Shown piece after piece: positions 52,530 to 62,452 of a stretch of DNA of 64,000 bases. This stretch comes from Sulfurimicrobium sp963779055 (GTDB lineage Bacteria > Pseudomonadota > Gammaproteobacteria > Burkholderiales > Sulfuricellaceae): assembly GCA_963779055.1 (NCBI GenBank), contig CAVZWN010000004.1, forward strand, positions 434,001-498,000, read 5' to 3'. The position numbers and the translations under genes were made by a program. Each line of letters starts with the position of its first letter. Within the stretch, counting starts at the first letter, position 1. A model generated the notes under the pieces. That model was not told the origin of the DNA and searched no databases. It worked only from the letters and a program-made list of their open reading frames with translations.

Positions 52530-53817
52530 CAGCATAGAATCCCTGGACCACGAAGGGCGTGGCATCACACACGTGGATGGCAAGGTGATTTTCATCGAAG
52601 GCGCACTGCCGGGCGAGAAAGTCACCTATTCCGTATTCAAGAAAAAACCCAGCTATGAAATGGCGACGCTGCGAGAGGTCGCGCACCCCAGCTTCATGCG
52701 GGTCGCCCCGAAATGCCCGCACTTCGGCGTTTGCGGCGGTTGCAGCCTGCAGCATCTGGAGGAATCCGGACAGGTCGCGGTGAAACAGCGCGTGCTGGAA
52801 GACGACCTGTGGCACATCGGCAAGGTCAGGGCCCAGTCCATCCTGCAAGCGATCCATGGCGAAGCCTGGGGCTATCGTCAGCGCGCAAGAATTTCAGTAA
52901 AGGACATGTCGATCAAGAAGGGTAAGGTGCTGGTCGGCTTCCACGAAAAACGCAGCGGCCTCGTCGTCGACATGCACCGCTGCGAAGTTCTGCCGCCGCA
53001 CATTTCCGCCCTGATTGAGCCCCTGAGCCAGTTGATTGGGCAACTCTCCATCCGCCAGCGCCTGCCGCAAATCGAGATCGCCCTGGGGCAGGACGTGAAC
53101 GTGCTGGTGTTGCGCATCATGGATCCGCTCACACCTGCTGACGAAAACCTGCTCAAGGCCTTTGCAGATCAGCATAAGGTGCAGTTCTGGACCCAGACCA
53201 AGGGGCCGGACACGGTACACCCTTTCTACCCGCTGGATGCGCCGCCACTGAATTACACTCTGCCCGAGTTCGGCATCACCATGCCCTTCAAACCCACCGA
53301 ATTCACCCAGGTCAATCCAGTCATCAACCGCCTGCTGGTGCGCCGTGCCATCGCCCTGCTCGACCCGCAGCCGGGCGAACGTATCGCCGACCTGTTCTGC
53401 GGCCTGGGCAATTTCACCCTCCCAATCGCCCGGCGCGGCGCAAGCGTCGTCGGCGTGGAAGGCAGTGCCGCCCTGGTGGCCCGCGCCGTATCGAACGCCG
53501 AATACAACGGTCTGGCGCACAGGGCAGATTTCAGGCAGGCCGACCTGTTTCAGGCCACCCCGGAAAGTCTGGCCGCACTCGGCCGTTTCGATAAAATACT
53601 CATCGACCCGCCACGCGACGGCGCAGTGGAAGTCATCAAGGCACTGGACAGCAACAGCCCCCGGCGCATCGTGTACGTTTCCTGCAACCCCTCTACCCTG
53701 GCACGCGACGCCGCCCTGCTGGTGCATACCCATGGATATACGCTGAAAGCCGCCGGCGTGGCAAATATGTTCCCGCATACCGCGCACGTCGAATCCATTG
53801 CGCTATTCGAAAAGTAA
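52516..53817 (+). CDS. rlmD: 23S rRNA (uracil1939-C5)-methyltransferase RlmD
   Basis: A 433-aa SAM-dependent rRNA methyltransferase. TRAM domain (IESLDHEGRGITHVDGKVIF), Fe-S cysteines in CPHFGVCGGCSLQHL, SAM motif IADLFCGLGNFTLPIARRGA, DPPRDGAVEVIKAL and the catalytic Cys in VYVSCNPSTLARDAALL. The N-terminus is uncertain: in-frame starts (TTG 52489, GTG 52501, GTG 52516) all lie in the inverted-repeat element. I used GTG 52516, giving the shortest leader before the TRAM domain. A strong terminator follows. Confidence 0.92.
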   Translation: MKQYTSIESLDHEGRGITHVDGKVIFIEGALPGEKVTYSVFKKKPSYEMATLREVAHPSFMRVAPKCPHFGVCGGCSLQHLEESGQVAVKQRVLEDDLWHIGKVRAQSILQAIHGEAWGYRQRARISVKDMSIKKGKVLVGFHEKRSGLVVDMHRCEVLPPHISALIEPLSQLIGQLSIRQRLPQIEIALGQDVNVLVLRIMDPLTPADENLLKAFADQHKVQFWTQTKGPDTVHPFYPLDAPPLNYTLPEFGITMPFKPTEFTQVNPVINRLLVRRAIALLDPQPGERIADLFCGLGNFTLPIARRGASVVGVEGSAALVARAVSNAEYNGLAHRADFRQADLFQATPESLAALGRFDKILIDPPRDGAVEVIKALDSNSPRRIVYVSCNPSTLARDAALLVHTHGYTLKAAGVANMFPHTAHVESIALFEK

Positions 53818-53846
53818 CGACAAGGTGTCGTTAGACGCATGAGACA

Positions 53847-53876
53847 ATAAAAAAGGTGGCCAAGGCCACCTTTTTT
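53847..53876. terminator. Bidirectional Rho-independent terminator
   Basis: AAAAAAGGTGGCCAAGGCCACCTTTTTT: a 7-bp stem GGTGGCC/GGCCACC with A and T tracts on both sides. It lies between the convergent rlmD and rne. Confidence 0.95.
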
Positions 53877-53892
53877 CGCACTCCGGGCTGGT

Positions 53893-56631
53893 TTATACCG
53901 TCTCGGATTTACGTGTTTCCACCTGCATCAGTGGCTCGGAAGCTTCCGCTTTAGCCGGCCTCGGACGAGGAGCACGCGGCTTTTTCGGTGCTGAAACTTC
54001 CTCCGCCGCACCATTGGATTCCAGACGCTCCGCTTTGGTTTCCACCTGCATCAGTCCTGCAGCGCCCTCTGCTACCGTGGAAGCAGCCGGGCGCCGGCGA
54101 CGACGCGGCGCACGCGATTTTGCTGGCTGCGCCTCGATTTCAGTTTCTGACGCAACCGGTGCCGATACGGTTTCGACCTGCTGCAGCATCGAAACCGGTT
54201 CTGCCGGAACTTCTGCGAGAACCGGCTGTACCGGAGGAACCTCATGCGCGGCTGCCGCAACAGGTGCCGAAGCTTCCACTATAGCTTCCGCCTCGGGCTC
54301 CGTACCCGGCTGGAACGCTGCTTCTAGCTCTGCGGCACTGGCTTCCACAATTTCGGGCTCCGCCACTACAGCCGGTGCTTCTGACTGAGGCTGAGGAATC
54401 TCGACAGGCGCGGCTGCCGCAGGAGCGGTGGTTTCCTCCACGGCGGCAGGGGCAACGGCTTGTTCCACCGCAACCGGAGCATGGATTTGCTCCGCCATAT
54501 CTGGCGCAGCAATGGTTGCGCTGTTCTCTTCTACACCCTCAACCTGAGCAGCAGCGCGATTTTCTCCACGCCGTTCGCGTTCGCGTCGTCCGCCGCGACG
54601 GTTGCGTTTGCCACGGCCTTCGCTCCCGGCTTCGCCAGCAACTGGCTGAATACCCTTTTCCACAGCAGCCGCCGCCTGGGGCACAGTGCGTTCAGCCTTG
54701 GCTGCAAGTTCTTTCCTCAGATCGCCACGCCCCTCGCCGCGCTCTGCACGATCACGGCTTTCGCCTCGCTCAGCGCGCTCTGGACGTTCGCCACGTTCCG
54801 GACGTTCACCCCGGCTTTCTCCGCCGCCACGACGCTGGCCACGCCCGCCCTGCTCCTGGCCCTGACGCGGGCCACGCTCGGGACGGCGTCCACGCTGGGC
54901 TGGCGCCTTGGGCTTTTCGACTGGAGCTTCTTCTTTGGCTGCGCCAAATTTCTGCAGCCAGCCCTTGAGTCTGCCAAGTAGGGAGGGGGTCTCAAGCACC
55001 GGCTCAGGCCGTGTCGGAGCAGGTTGGGCCGGGGTGATCCCACGCACCGCGGCCTGCGGACGCTGTGGTTTGACTTCCTGTGAAGGCGTATTTTTATCCA
55101 CAGTTTCTGCGGGCAGTTCCACCATTTTGTAGCTTGGCTGCGCACCATCGGCGACATCTTCATGGCGCAAGCGCACGATGGAGTAGTGCGGCGTTTCGAG
55201 ATGAATATTGGGGATCAGCACCACACTGACCTTATGGCGCGATTCAATGCCATAAATATCTGCACGCTTCTCATTGAGCAAGAAAGTGGCAACATCTACT
55301 GGCACCTGGGCGTGGATGGCAGAACTGTTTTCTTTCATAGCCTCTTCCTGCAGGATGCGCAGGATATGCAGGGCGGACGACTCGGCGCCGCGAATATGGC
55401 CAGTGCCGTGACAGCGCGGACAGGGAATGTGGCTGGTCTCGCCCAGGGAAGGCTGCAGACGCTGGCGCGACAGTTCAAGCAGGCCGAAACGAGAGATTTT
55501 GCCCATCTGAACCCGCGCACGGTCGTGGTGCAATGCATCACGCAGGCGGTTTTCAACCTCGCGCTGGTTTTTCTGGCTTTCCATATCGATGAAATCGATG
55601 ACCACCAGCCCACCGAGATCACGCAAACGCAACTGGCGGCCAATTTCATCGGACGCTTCGAGATTGGTATTGAACGCGGTCTGCTCGATATCCGAGCCGC
55701 GCGTGGCGCGGGCGGAGTTAACGTCTACGGAAACCAGTGCCTCGGTATGGTCGATCACAATCGCACCACCGGAAGGCAGGGAAACTTCGCGCGAGAATGC
55801 GGTTTCGATCTGGTGCTCGATCTGGAAGCGCGAAAACAGCGGCACGTCATCGGTATAGAGTTTGACCTTGCCTACATTATTAGGCATGACATGGCTCATG
55901 AACTGCACGGCCTGTTCGTGAACGTCGGCGGTGTCGATCAGGATCTCGCCGATATCCGGCTGGAAATAGTCGCGAATGGCGCGAATCACCAGACTGCCTT
56001 CCTGATAAATGAGGAAAGCGCCGCTCTGGATGGTGGATGCCCCTTCAATGGCACGCCACAACTGGAGCAGGTAATTCATATCCCATTGCAGTTCTTCGAG
56101 AGTCCGGCCAATGCCCGCGGTACGGGCAATGATGCTCATGCCGGCAGGCACGTCCAGTTGCGACATGGTTTCGCGCAACTCTTCGCGATCTTCACCCTCG
56201 ATGCGACGCGATACGCCGCCTCCTCGGGGATTGTTGGGCATCAGAACCAGGTAGCGCCCGGCCAGGCTGATGAAAGTGGTCAGCGCGGCGCCTTTATTGC
56301 CGCGTTCGTCCTTCTCCACCTGAACGATCAGTTCCTGGCCTTCCTTCAATGCATCCTGAATACGGGCCTTTGAAACTTCGACGCCTTCGGGCAGATTGAA
56401 GAAACTGCGCGCGACTTCCTTGAACGGCAGGAAACCGTGACGGTCCGTGCCATAGTCGATGAAAGCGGCTTCCAGGGAAGGTTCGATACGGGTGATGACA
56501 CCCTTGTAGATATTGCTTTTGCGCTGCTCTTTTCCGGCTGATTCGATGTCGAGGTCGATGAGTTTCTGACCATCCACAATCGCTACGCGCAACTCCTCAG
56601 CCTGAGTTGCGTTGAACAGCATACGTTTCAT
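53893..56631 (-). CDS. rne: Ribonuclease E
   Basis: A 912-aa endonuclease at the core of the RNA degradosome. Residues 1-130: S1 domain (NIYKGVITRIEPSLEAAFID). Residues 200-400: RNase H-like and DNase I-like parts (ALVSVDVNSARATRG, then DLGGLVVIDFIDM with catalytic Asp residues). The Zn-link is IPCPRCHGTGHIRG (two Cys). The C-terminal 370 residues are disordered: an Arg/Gly/Glu-rich RNA-binding part (ESRGERPERGERPERAERGE) and an Ala/Pro/Glu part. Near the C-terminus a motif LMQVET or LQQVET occurs three times, including at the very end. RNase E usually autoregulates through its 5' leader. Confidence 0.96.
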   Translation of the reverse strand: MKRMLFNATQAEELRVAIVDGQKLIDLDIESAGKEQRKSNIYKGVITRIEPSLEAAFIDYGTDRHGFLPFKEVARSFFNLPEGVEVSKARIQDALKEGQELIVQVEKDERGNKGAALTTFISLAGRYLVLMPNNPRGGGVSRRIEGEDREELRETMSQLDVPAGMSIIARTAGIGRTLEELQWDMNYLLQLWRAIEGASTIQSGAFLIYQEGSLVIRAIRDYFQPDIGEILIDTADVHEQAVQFMSHVMPNNVGKVKLYTDDVPLFSRFQIEHQIETAFSREVSLPSGGAIVIDHTEALVSVDVNSARATRGSDIEQTAFNTNLEASDEIGRQLRLRDLGGLVVIDFIDMESQKNQREVENRLRDALHHDRARVQMGKISRFGLLELSRQRLQPSLGETSHIPCPRCHGTGHIRGAESSALHILRILQEEAMKENSSAIHAQVPVDVATFLLNEKRADIYGIESRHKVSVVLIPNIHLETPHYSIVRLRHEDVADGAQPSYKMVELPAETVDKNTPSQEVKPQRPQAAVRGITPAQPAPTRPEPVLETPSLLGRLKGWLQKFGAAKEEAPVEKPKAPAQRGRRPERGPRQGQEQGGRGQRRGGGESRGERPERGERPERAERGESRDRAERGEGRGDLRKELAAKAERTVPQAAAAVEKGIQPVAGEAGSEGRGKRNRRGGRRERERRGENRAAAQVEGVEENSATIAAPDMAEQIHAPVAVEQAVAPAAVEETTAPAAAAPVEIPQPQSEAPAVVAEPEIVEASAAELEAAFQPGTEPEAEAIVEASAPVAAAAHEVPPVQPVLAEVPAEPVSMLQQVETVSAPVASETEIEAQPAKSRAPRRRRRPAASTVAEGAAGLMQVETKAERLESNGAAEEVSAPKKPRAPRPRPAKAEASEPLMQVETRKSETV

Positions 56632-57143
56632 TACATATTTCCCCCGCGCTCTCCACGGGGCAAAACAACCCGCCCCCTCGCATTTTTCAAATACACGAAG
56701 GGATGCGGTTTATCTCTATCGAATCATGTTGTTATGATCTTCAATCAATTTAAAAATGCCGGGTTGTTTACTAAATTTTGTCGTTTTGCACCAGAACCAG
56801 TGCACCGGCACGATGCGTTTAACGCCATCAAATGCCGGGCCATAAATCAAAATACATTCAGAAAACCGGATCATATCCGGATCCATCCTCTCTGCACCCA
56901 GACCTGTAAACCAGGCCATGCCGGGCGTCTTATGCGGGGCGTATCGTTCGGGCAAAACTTGAAAATATCGCCTGTTTTCAGAGCGCGCAATTACCACGAT
57001 CGCTACTTCACATGGTGAGCGAAATTAACCAGTTTCAGCCGCGCTTCCTTTGAGCGAAACGCTAACTGCATTTATTACAGAAACCGTGTTGAGGATAAAG
57101 GGAATATTTCCATTACCGGCACAACCCGGCTAGTATAAGCAAA
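56632..57143. promoter_or_regulatory. Long rne leader / rne-rluC intergenic region
   Basis: 512 bp between the divergent rne and rluC starts with no convincing gene. It includes a perfect CCGGAT-CAT-ATCCGG hairpin at 56866-56880. RNase E genes have long structured leaders that let the enzyme control its own mRNA, so this may be one. The promoter(s) could not be placed. Confidence 0.45.
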
Positions 57144-58124
57144 ATGAATGAATTGGGCAAAAATTCCGTCGCCATGGTCACCATAGGCGAAGACGGCGAA
57201 GGTCAGCGCATTGACAACTACCTGCTGAAGCGGCTTAAGGGCGTGCCCAAAAGTCATGTTTACCGGATTTTGCGTAAGGGGGAAGTCAGGGTAAACAAGA
57301 AACGGGTCGACGCAACCTGCCGCCTGGCACTGGGGGATGTGGTACGAATTCCACCGGTGCAGACGGCACGCCGTGAAACAGCCAGCCCACAGCCGGTCAA
57401 CGCCAGAATGGCACAGTTTGTCATTTTTGAGGACAGCGCCCTGCTTGTAATCAACAAGCCATCCGGCATGGCCGTACATGGCGGCAGCGGCATCAGCCGC
57501 GGGGTTATCGAACAACTCCGGCTGGAACGCCCGGAACTCAAGTTTCTCGAACTGGCCCACCGCCTTGACCGCGAAACCTCGGGCGTACTGTTTCTGGCAA
57601 AAAAACGCAGTGCGCTGGTCAAGCTGCATGAAGCCATGCGTGAAGGCGGACGTGCCAGCGAGGGCGGAATGGACAAGTTTTACTACGCGCTGGTCAAGGG
57701 GGCCTGGCCGGACGAACGGCGCCACGTAAAGCTTCCGCTGTTCAAATACCTGACGGCAGAAGGCGAGCGCCGAGTCTGTGTGCGTGAAGACGGGCAGGCT
57801 TCGCACACGATATTTTCACTGAAAAATAAATGGCAGAATTTCAGCCTGCTCGAGGCCGAACTCAAGACCGGGCGCACCCACCAGATTCGTGTTCACCTTG
57901 CCCACCTCGGCTTTCCCATCGCTGGCGACGACAAATATGGCGACTTCCCGCTGAACAAGGAATTACAGCGCAAAGGCTTGAAACGCATGTTCCTGCACGC
58001 ACATAAGGCGGTAATCCGGCATCCGCTCAGCGGCGAACAAGTCATCTTCGAAGCACCACTGCCGCAGGAACTGGAAAAATTTTTGAGCTCTCTGGACAAA
58101 CAAGGCAATGCCGAAACAATTTGA
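57144..58124 (+). CDS. rluC: 23S rRNA pseudouridine synthase RluC
   Basis: A 326-aa pseudouridine synthase. N-terminal S4 domain (GQRIDNYLLKRLKGVPKSHV, YRILRKGEVRVNKKRVDA). Catalytic Asp in LAHRLDRETSGVLFLAKK; further RluA-family segments are LVINKPSGMAVHGGSG and LKTGRTHQIRVHLAHLGFP. RluC modifies 23S positions 955, 2504 and 2580 in E. coli. It is divergent from rne, the usual arrangement. It overlaps the next gene by 17 bp. Confidence 0.95.
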   Translation: MNELGKNSVAMVTIGEDGEGQRIDNYLLKRLKGVPKSHVYRILRKGEVRVNKKRVDATCRLALGDVVRIPPVQTARRETASPQPVNARMAQFVIFEDSALLVINKPSGMAVHGGSGISRGVIEQLRLERPELKFLELAHRLDRETSGVLFLAKKRSALVKLHEAMREGGRASEGGMDKFYYALVKGAWPDERRHVKLPLFKYLTAEGERRVCVREDGQASHTIFSLKNKWQNFSLLEAELKTGRTHQIRVHLAHLGFPIAGDDKYGDFPLNKELQRKGLKRMFLHAHKAVIRHPLSGEQVIFEAPLPQELEKFLSSLDKQGNAETI

Positions 58125-58764
58125 ACTGCTGGTTTGGGACTGGGATGGCACCCTGATGGATTCGGCTGCCACCATCGTAGCCTCGATCCAGGCAGCCAGC
58201 CGCGACATCGGTGCAGACGAACCCAGCGACGAAGCGGCACGCCATATTATTGGCCTGGGCCTGAATGAGGCGATTGCTGCCCTGTTCCCTGACATGGAAA
58301 TACCGGATTATCACCGTCTGGCCGAACGCTACCGTGTCCACTTCATGGCACAGGATGCCGAAATACCACTCTTTGCAGGTGCGGAAGAAGCCATCCGGGA
58401 ATTTCATGCAGCAGGCTTCCTGCTGGCAGTCGCTACCGGGAAAGGCCGCCGCGGCCTCGACCGCGTGCTCGACCACACTGGCCTGAGGCCCTATTTTCAT
58501 GCCACCCGCTGTGCTGATGAGAGTTTTTCCAAGCCGCACCCCCAGATGCTGCTCGAACTAATGGAACGATTGGGCGCCACACCTGACAAAACACTCATGA
58601 TTGGCGACACCAGCCACGACCTGCAAATGGCGGCCAACGCCGGAGTACCCAGCCTGGGCGCAGCTTATGGCGCTCACCCGAGGGACAGTCTGCTTGGATT
58701 CGCCCCCCTGGCCTGTGCCGAAAATTTTGGCGAATTGCATCAGTGGTTGCGTGAAAACGCCTGA
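58108..58764 (+). CDS. HAD-family phosphatase (Gph-like)
   Basis: A 218-aa haloacid dehalogenase-type hydrolase, phosphoglycolate phosphatase subgroup. Motif I is LVWDWDGTLMDSA, motif II VATGKGRRGLD, motif III/IV KPHPQML and LMIGDTSHDLQMAANAG. The cap domain (residues about 18-80) is of the alpha-helical C1 type. Often co-located with rluC in Proteobacteria. Substrate not predictable by sequence alone. Its ATG is inside the 3' end of rluC (17-bp overlap). Confidence 0.9.
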   Translation: MPKQFELLVWDWDGTLMDSAATIVASIQAASRDIGADEPSDEAARHIIGLGLNEAIAALFPDMEIPDYHRLAERYRVHFMAQDAEIPLFAGAEEAIREFHAAGFLLAVATGKGRRGLDRVLDHTGLRPYFHATRCADESFSKPHPQMLLELMERLGATPDKTLMIGDTSHDLQMAANAGVPSLGAAYGAHPRDSLLGFAPLACAENFGELHQWLRENA

Positions 58765-58846
58765 TTGACATATTAAGGCTGCACCATGAGCCAATTCGGG
58801 TAAAATAACTCCCCTTCAAAATCCTCACCAATAGAAGCCGACAACT

Positions 58847-59791
58847 ATGTCCGAGCCCGATAACTGGGAACGCAAAACCCTCGAGAAACTTGCCTTCTCA
58901 GCGCTGCAGGAACAACGCCGCTCGCGCCACTGGGGCATCTTTTTCAAGCTGCTGATGTTCATCTATCTGCTCGTATTGCTGGCGCTTGGCATGGGCTGGA
59001 TGGATCACGGCGAAATGCCCCGCTCCGGCAAGCATACCGCTGTCGTGTCTCTGCACGGCGTGATCGGGATCGGCGCGGACACCAACGCCGAGCGGGTTAT
59101 CGGCGGCTTGCAGGCCGCATTCAAGGACAAGAACACTAAAGGCGTCATCCTGCGCATCAACAGCCCGGGTGGCAGCCCGGTACAGGCCGGCTATATCAAT
59201 GACGAAATTCGCCGCCTGCGCGCCAAATATCCCGATACGCCGCTGTATGCCGTGGTGGAAGACATCTGCGCATCCGGCGGGTATTACGTTGCCGCCGCCA
59301 CTGACAAGATATACGTCGACAAGGCAAGCATCGTCGGCTCGATCGGCGTGATCATGGACAGCTTCGGCTTTACCGGAACCATGGAGAAACTGGGGGTCGA
59401 GCGCCGCCTGCTGGCAGCGGGGGAAAACAAGGGTTTTCTCGACCCCTTCTCGCCAGCCAACCCCAAGCAGGAAGAATACGCAAAGGAAATGCTGGGTGAA
59501 ATTCACGAGCAGTTCATCCAGGTCGTGCGCCAGGGCCGCGGCAAGCGCCTCAAGGAAACACCAGAAATGTTCAGCGGCCTGGTCTGGAGCGGCGAAAAGA
59601 GCATCCAGCTCGGCCTGGCAGATGGCTTAGGCAGCGCTGAATATGTGGCTCGCGAGATCATCAAAGCCGAGAACATGATGGACTACACGCCGCAGGAAGG
59701 CTTTGCCGAGCGCGTCGCCAAACGCTTCGGCGCGGCAATGGCTAAAAGCTGGTCCGCTCCTTTTACATCCAGCAACGTAAGTTTGCACTGA
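58847..59791 (+). CDS. sppA: SppA-like S49 signal peptide peptidase
   Basis: A 314-aa membrane-anchored serine peptidase of family S49. One N-terminal helix (FFKLLMFIYLLVLLALGMGW, about residues 33-52) is followed by the periplasmic protease domain. VILRINSPGGSPVQAGYI is the substrate groove, the catalytic Ser is in EDICASGGYYVAAATDKIY and Lys in DKASIVGSIGVIM. The single-domain length makes it the short SppA type. It probably digests cleaved signal peptides. It follows the HAD gene at 82 bp. Confidence 0.93.
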   Translation: MSEPDNWERKTLEKLAFSALQEQRRSRHWGIFFKLLMFIYLLVLLALGMGWMDHGEMPRSGKHTAVVSLHGVIGIGADTNAERVIGGLQAAFKDKNTKGVILRINSPGGSPVQAGYINDEIRRLRAKYPDTPLYAVVEDICASGGYYVAAATDKIYVDKASIVGSIGVIMDSFGFTGTMEKLGVERRLLAAGENKGFLDPFSPANPKQEEYAKEMLGEIHEQFIQVVRQGRGKRLKETPEMFSGLVWSGEKSIQLGLADGLGSAEYVAREIIKAENMMDYTPQEGFAERVAKRFGAAMAKSWSAPFTSSNVSLH

Positions 59792-59830
59792 GATTCGCTT
59801 CTTAACATGAAGCACGCAAAGCGAGCCTCA

Positions 59831-59974
59831 CAACCCCTCCCATCCTCCCCTTGTCAGGGGAGGGGCAGATGGCGCCTTCTCTGACGAAGAGGATTGAGGT
59901 GCAGTATTGGTTAGTTACGTCTTGCCATTACAGATGGCACCTCCCCCCTGACATGGGGGGATTGAGGGGGGTTA
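59831..59974. repeat. Palindromic intergenic repeat, family B, copy 3
   Basis: Left end AACCCCTCCCATCCTCCCCT with the TTGTCAGGGGAGG core; right end CTCCCCCCTGACATGGGGGG. It is more diverged and longer inside than the other two copies. It lies between the sppA-like gene and the decarboxylase. Confidence 0.72.
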
Positions 59975-60056
59975 GCAGTTCATGGCAGGCCCACATCAAG
60001 GGTTGCTCATTCAGCATACCCGTTAGCTTAATGCAGCTTTCTCCCAAGGAGATATT

Positions 60057-62303
60057 GTGAGATTTCGTTTTCCCGTAGTGATTATTGATGAAGATTTCCG
60101 CTCTGAAAATGCAAGCGGTATCGGTATCCGAGTTCTTGCCAAGGCCATCGAGGATGAAGGCATGGAGATTCTGGGCGCCACCAGCTACGGCGATCTGACC
60201 TCCTTCGCCCAGCAGCAGAGCCGGGCTTCAGTTTTTATTCTGTCGATTGATGATGAAGAATTCTCCACCGCCGATCTGGCCTCGCATGCAGTCGAACAGG
60301 TACGTGCATTCGTAGTTGAAATCCGCCGCCGCAACGCCGAGATCCCGATTTTCCTGTATGGCGAAACGCGCACCTCGCGCCACATCCCCAACGATGTGCT
60401 GAAGGAACTGCACGGTTTCATTCACATGTTTGAAGATACGCCCGAGTTCATTGCCCGCTACGTAGTTCGCGAGGCTAAAGCCTATCTCGATTCGCTGCCG
60501 CCGCCATTTTTCCGCGCCCTGACCCATTACGCTGCGGACGGCTCCTATTCCTGGCACTGTCCCGGCCACTCCGGTGGCGTGGCTTTCCTCAAAAGCCCGG
60601 TGGGACAGATGTTCCACCAGTTTTTTGGTGAAAACATGCTGCGCGCCGATGTATGCAACGCAGTGGACGAACTTGGCCAGCTGCTCGACCATACCGGTCC
60701 GGTCGCGGCATCCGAACGCAATGCAGCACGTATTTTCAATGCCGATCACCTGTTTTTCGTCACCAACGGCACTTCCACTTCCAACAAGATGGTATGGCAT
60801 TCCACTGTGGCACCGGGCGATGTGGTCGTGGTGGACCGCAACTGCCACAAATCCATCCTGCACGCCATTATCATGACCGGCGCGATCCCCGTATTCCTGA
60901 CCCCGACGCGCAATCACTACGGCATCATCGGGCCGATCCCGCTGGAAGAATTCAAGTGGGAAAATATCCAGAAAAAGATTGCCGCCAATCCGTTCGCGCG
61001 TGAAGCCACGGGTTCGCCGCGCGTGCTCACCATCACCCAGAGCACTTACGACGGCGTGATCTACAACGTCGAAACGATCAAGGGCATGCTGGACGGCAAG
61101 ATCGACACCCTGCATTTCGACGAAGCCTGGCTGCCGCATGCCACTTTTCATGGGTATTACAAGGACATGCACGCCATCGGCAAGGACCGGCCGCGCACAA
61201 AGCAGTCGACCATTTTTGCCACCCAGTCCACTCATAAACTACTGGCAGGACTTTCTCAGGCATCCCAGATTCTTGTGCAGGATTCGGAAACCAGCACCTT
61301 TGACCGCGACGTGTTCAACGAGGCCTACCTCATGCACACCTCCACCAGCCCGCAGTACGCCATCATCGCCTCATGCGACGTGGCAGCAGCGATGATGGAG
61401 CCCCCCGGTGGCACTTCCCTGGTGGAAGAATCGATTCTCGAAGCACTCGATTTCCGCCGCGCGATGCGCAAGGTGGATGAAGAGTTCGGTGATTCATGGT
61501 GGTTCAAGGTATGGGGGCCAGATAAACTGGTTGAGGAAGGCATCGGCAGCCGTGAAGACTGGATGCTGCACGACAATGAACACTGGCACGGCTTCGGCAA
61601 CCTGGCATCAGGCTTCAACATGCTCGACCCGATCAAGGCCACCATCATCACGCCGGGACTCAGCATGGATGGCGGTTTCTCTGAGTCAGGCATCCCGGCC
61701 GGTGTAGTCACCAAATACCTGGCCGAACATGGCGTGATCGTGGAAAAAACCGGCCTGTATTCCTTCTTCATCATGTTCACCATCGGCATCACCAAAGGCC
61801 GCTGGAACACCATGCTCACCGAGCTGCAACAGTTCAAGGACGACTACGACCGCAACCAGCCGCTATGGCGCGTGCTGCCGGAATTCGTTGCCAAGCACCC
61901 GCGCTATGAGCGAGTCGGCCTGAAAGATCTCTCCGACAGCATCCACGGCATCTACAAGGCCAACGACATTGCGCGCCTGACTACGGAGATGTACCTCTCC
62001 AACATGGAACCGGCGATGAAGCCAACCGATGCCTTCGCCAAAATGGCGCATCGCGAAATCGATCGGGTGGAAATCGACGACCTGGCCGGCCGCGTCACCA
62101 GCGTACTACTCACGCCCTACCCACCGGGAATTCCCCTGCTGATTCCGGGAGAACGCTTCAACAACACCATCGTGCGCTATCTCAAATTCGCCCGCGATTT
62201 CAACGAAAAATTCCCGGGCTTTGAAACCGATATTCACGGGCTGGTGCAGGAATCAGTGGAAGGGAAGAAGCGCTACTATGTGGATTGTGTAAGGCAGGAT
62301 TAA
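60057..62303 (+). CDS. Orn/Lys/Arg decarboxylase (fold type I PLP enzyme)
   Basis: A 748-aa decarboxylase of the LdcI/AdiA/SpeF family. The N-terminal wing domain (residues 1-130) resembles a response-regulator fold. The PLP domain has WHCPGHSGGVAFLKSPVG, FVTNGTSTSNKMVWHS, DEAWLPHATFHGYY and the PLP-Lys in TQSTHKLLAGLSQASQI (about Lys394). The C-terminal domain has TPYPPGIPLLIPGERF. Substrate cannot be fixed from these motifs; in Betaproteobacteria such genes are called arginine/lysine/ornithine decarboxylases. The start is GTG 60057, with the AAGGAG RBS. It makes polyamines or consumes protons in acid stress. A degraded copy of its 3' end follows. Confidence 0.94.
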   Translation: MRFRFPVVIIDEDFRSENASGIGIRVLAKAIEDEGMEILGATSYGDLTSFAQQQSRASVFILSIDDEEFSTADLASHAVEQVRAFVVEIRRRNAEIPIFLYGETRTSRHIPNDVLKELHGFIHMFEDTPEFIARYVVREAKAYLDSLPPPFFRALTHYAADGSYSWHCPGHSGGVAFLKSPVGQMFHQFFGENMLRADVCNAVDELGQLLDHTGPVAASERNAARIFNADHLFFVTNGTSTSNKMVWHSTVAPGDVVVVDRNCHKSILHAIIMTGAIPVFLTPTRNHYGIIGPIPLEEFKWENIQKKIAANPFAREATGSPRVLTITQSTYDGVIYNVETIKGMLDGKIDTLHFDEAWLPHATFHGYYKDMHAIGKDRPRTKQSTIFATQSTHKLLAGLSQASQILVQDSETSTFDRDVFNEAYLMHTSTSPQYAIIASCDVAAAMMEPPGGTSLVEESILEALDFRRAMRKVDEEFGDSWWFKVWGPDKLVEEGIGSREDWMLHDNEHWHGFGNLASGFNMLDPIKATIITPGLSMDGGFSESGIPAGVVTKYLAEHGVIVEKTGLYSFFIMFTIGITKGRWNTMLTELQQFKDDYDRNQPLWRVLPEFVAKHPRYERVGLKDLSDSIHGIYKANDIARLTTEMYLSNMEPAMKPTDAFAKMAHREIDRVEIDDLAGRVTSVLLTPYPPGIPLLIPGERFNNTIVRYLKFARDFNEKFPGFETDIHGLVQESVEGKKRYYVDCVRQD

Positions 62304-62381
62304 ACCCAACTCGATGTTTCATCAATCCGCGTGACGATTGCGTTGGGGAGCCTTGGGAACCCCTGATTTATTCGCTAGAGC

Positions 62382-62452
62382 TGTCATTGCGAACGCAGCG
62401 AAGCAATCTTGGTCCATGGTAAAAATGACTTACAGATTGCTTCGTCGCTTCT
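62382..62452. repeat. REP-like palindromic repeat (GCGAAGCAATC type), family C
   Basis: TGTCATTGCGAACGCAGCGA, then AGCAATCTTGG, is mirrored by AGATTGCTTCGTCGCTTC. This belongs to the widespread palindromic repeats with the words TCATTGCGA and GAAGCAATCT found in many bacteria. The right side is cut short and runs straight into the decarboxylase remnant. Confidence 0.72.

Noticed and set aside
56716..56997. A 93-codon frame in the rne leader
   Set aside because: Composition unlike coding sequence, no RBS and no similarity I recognise; more likely leader RNA.
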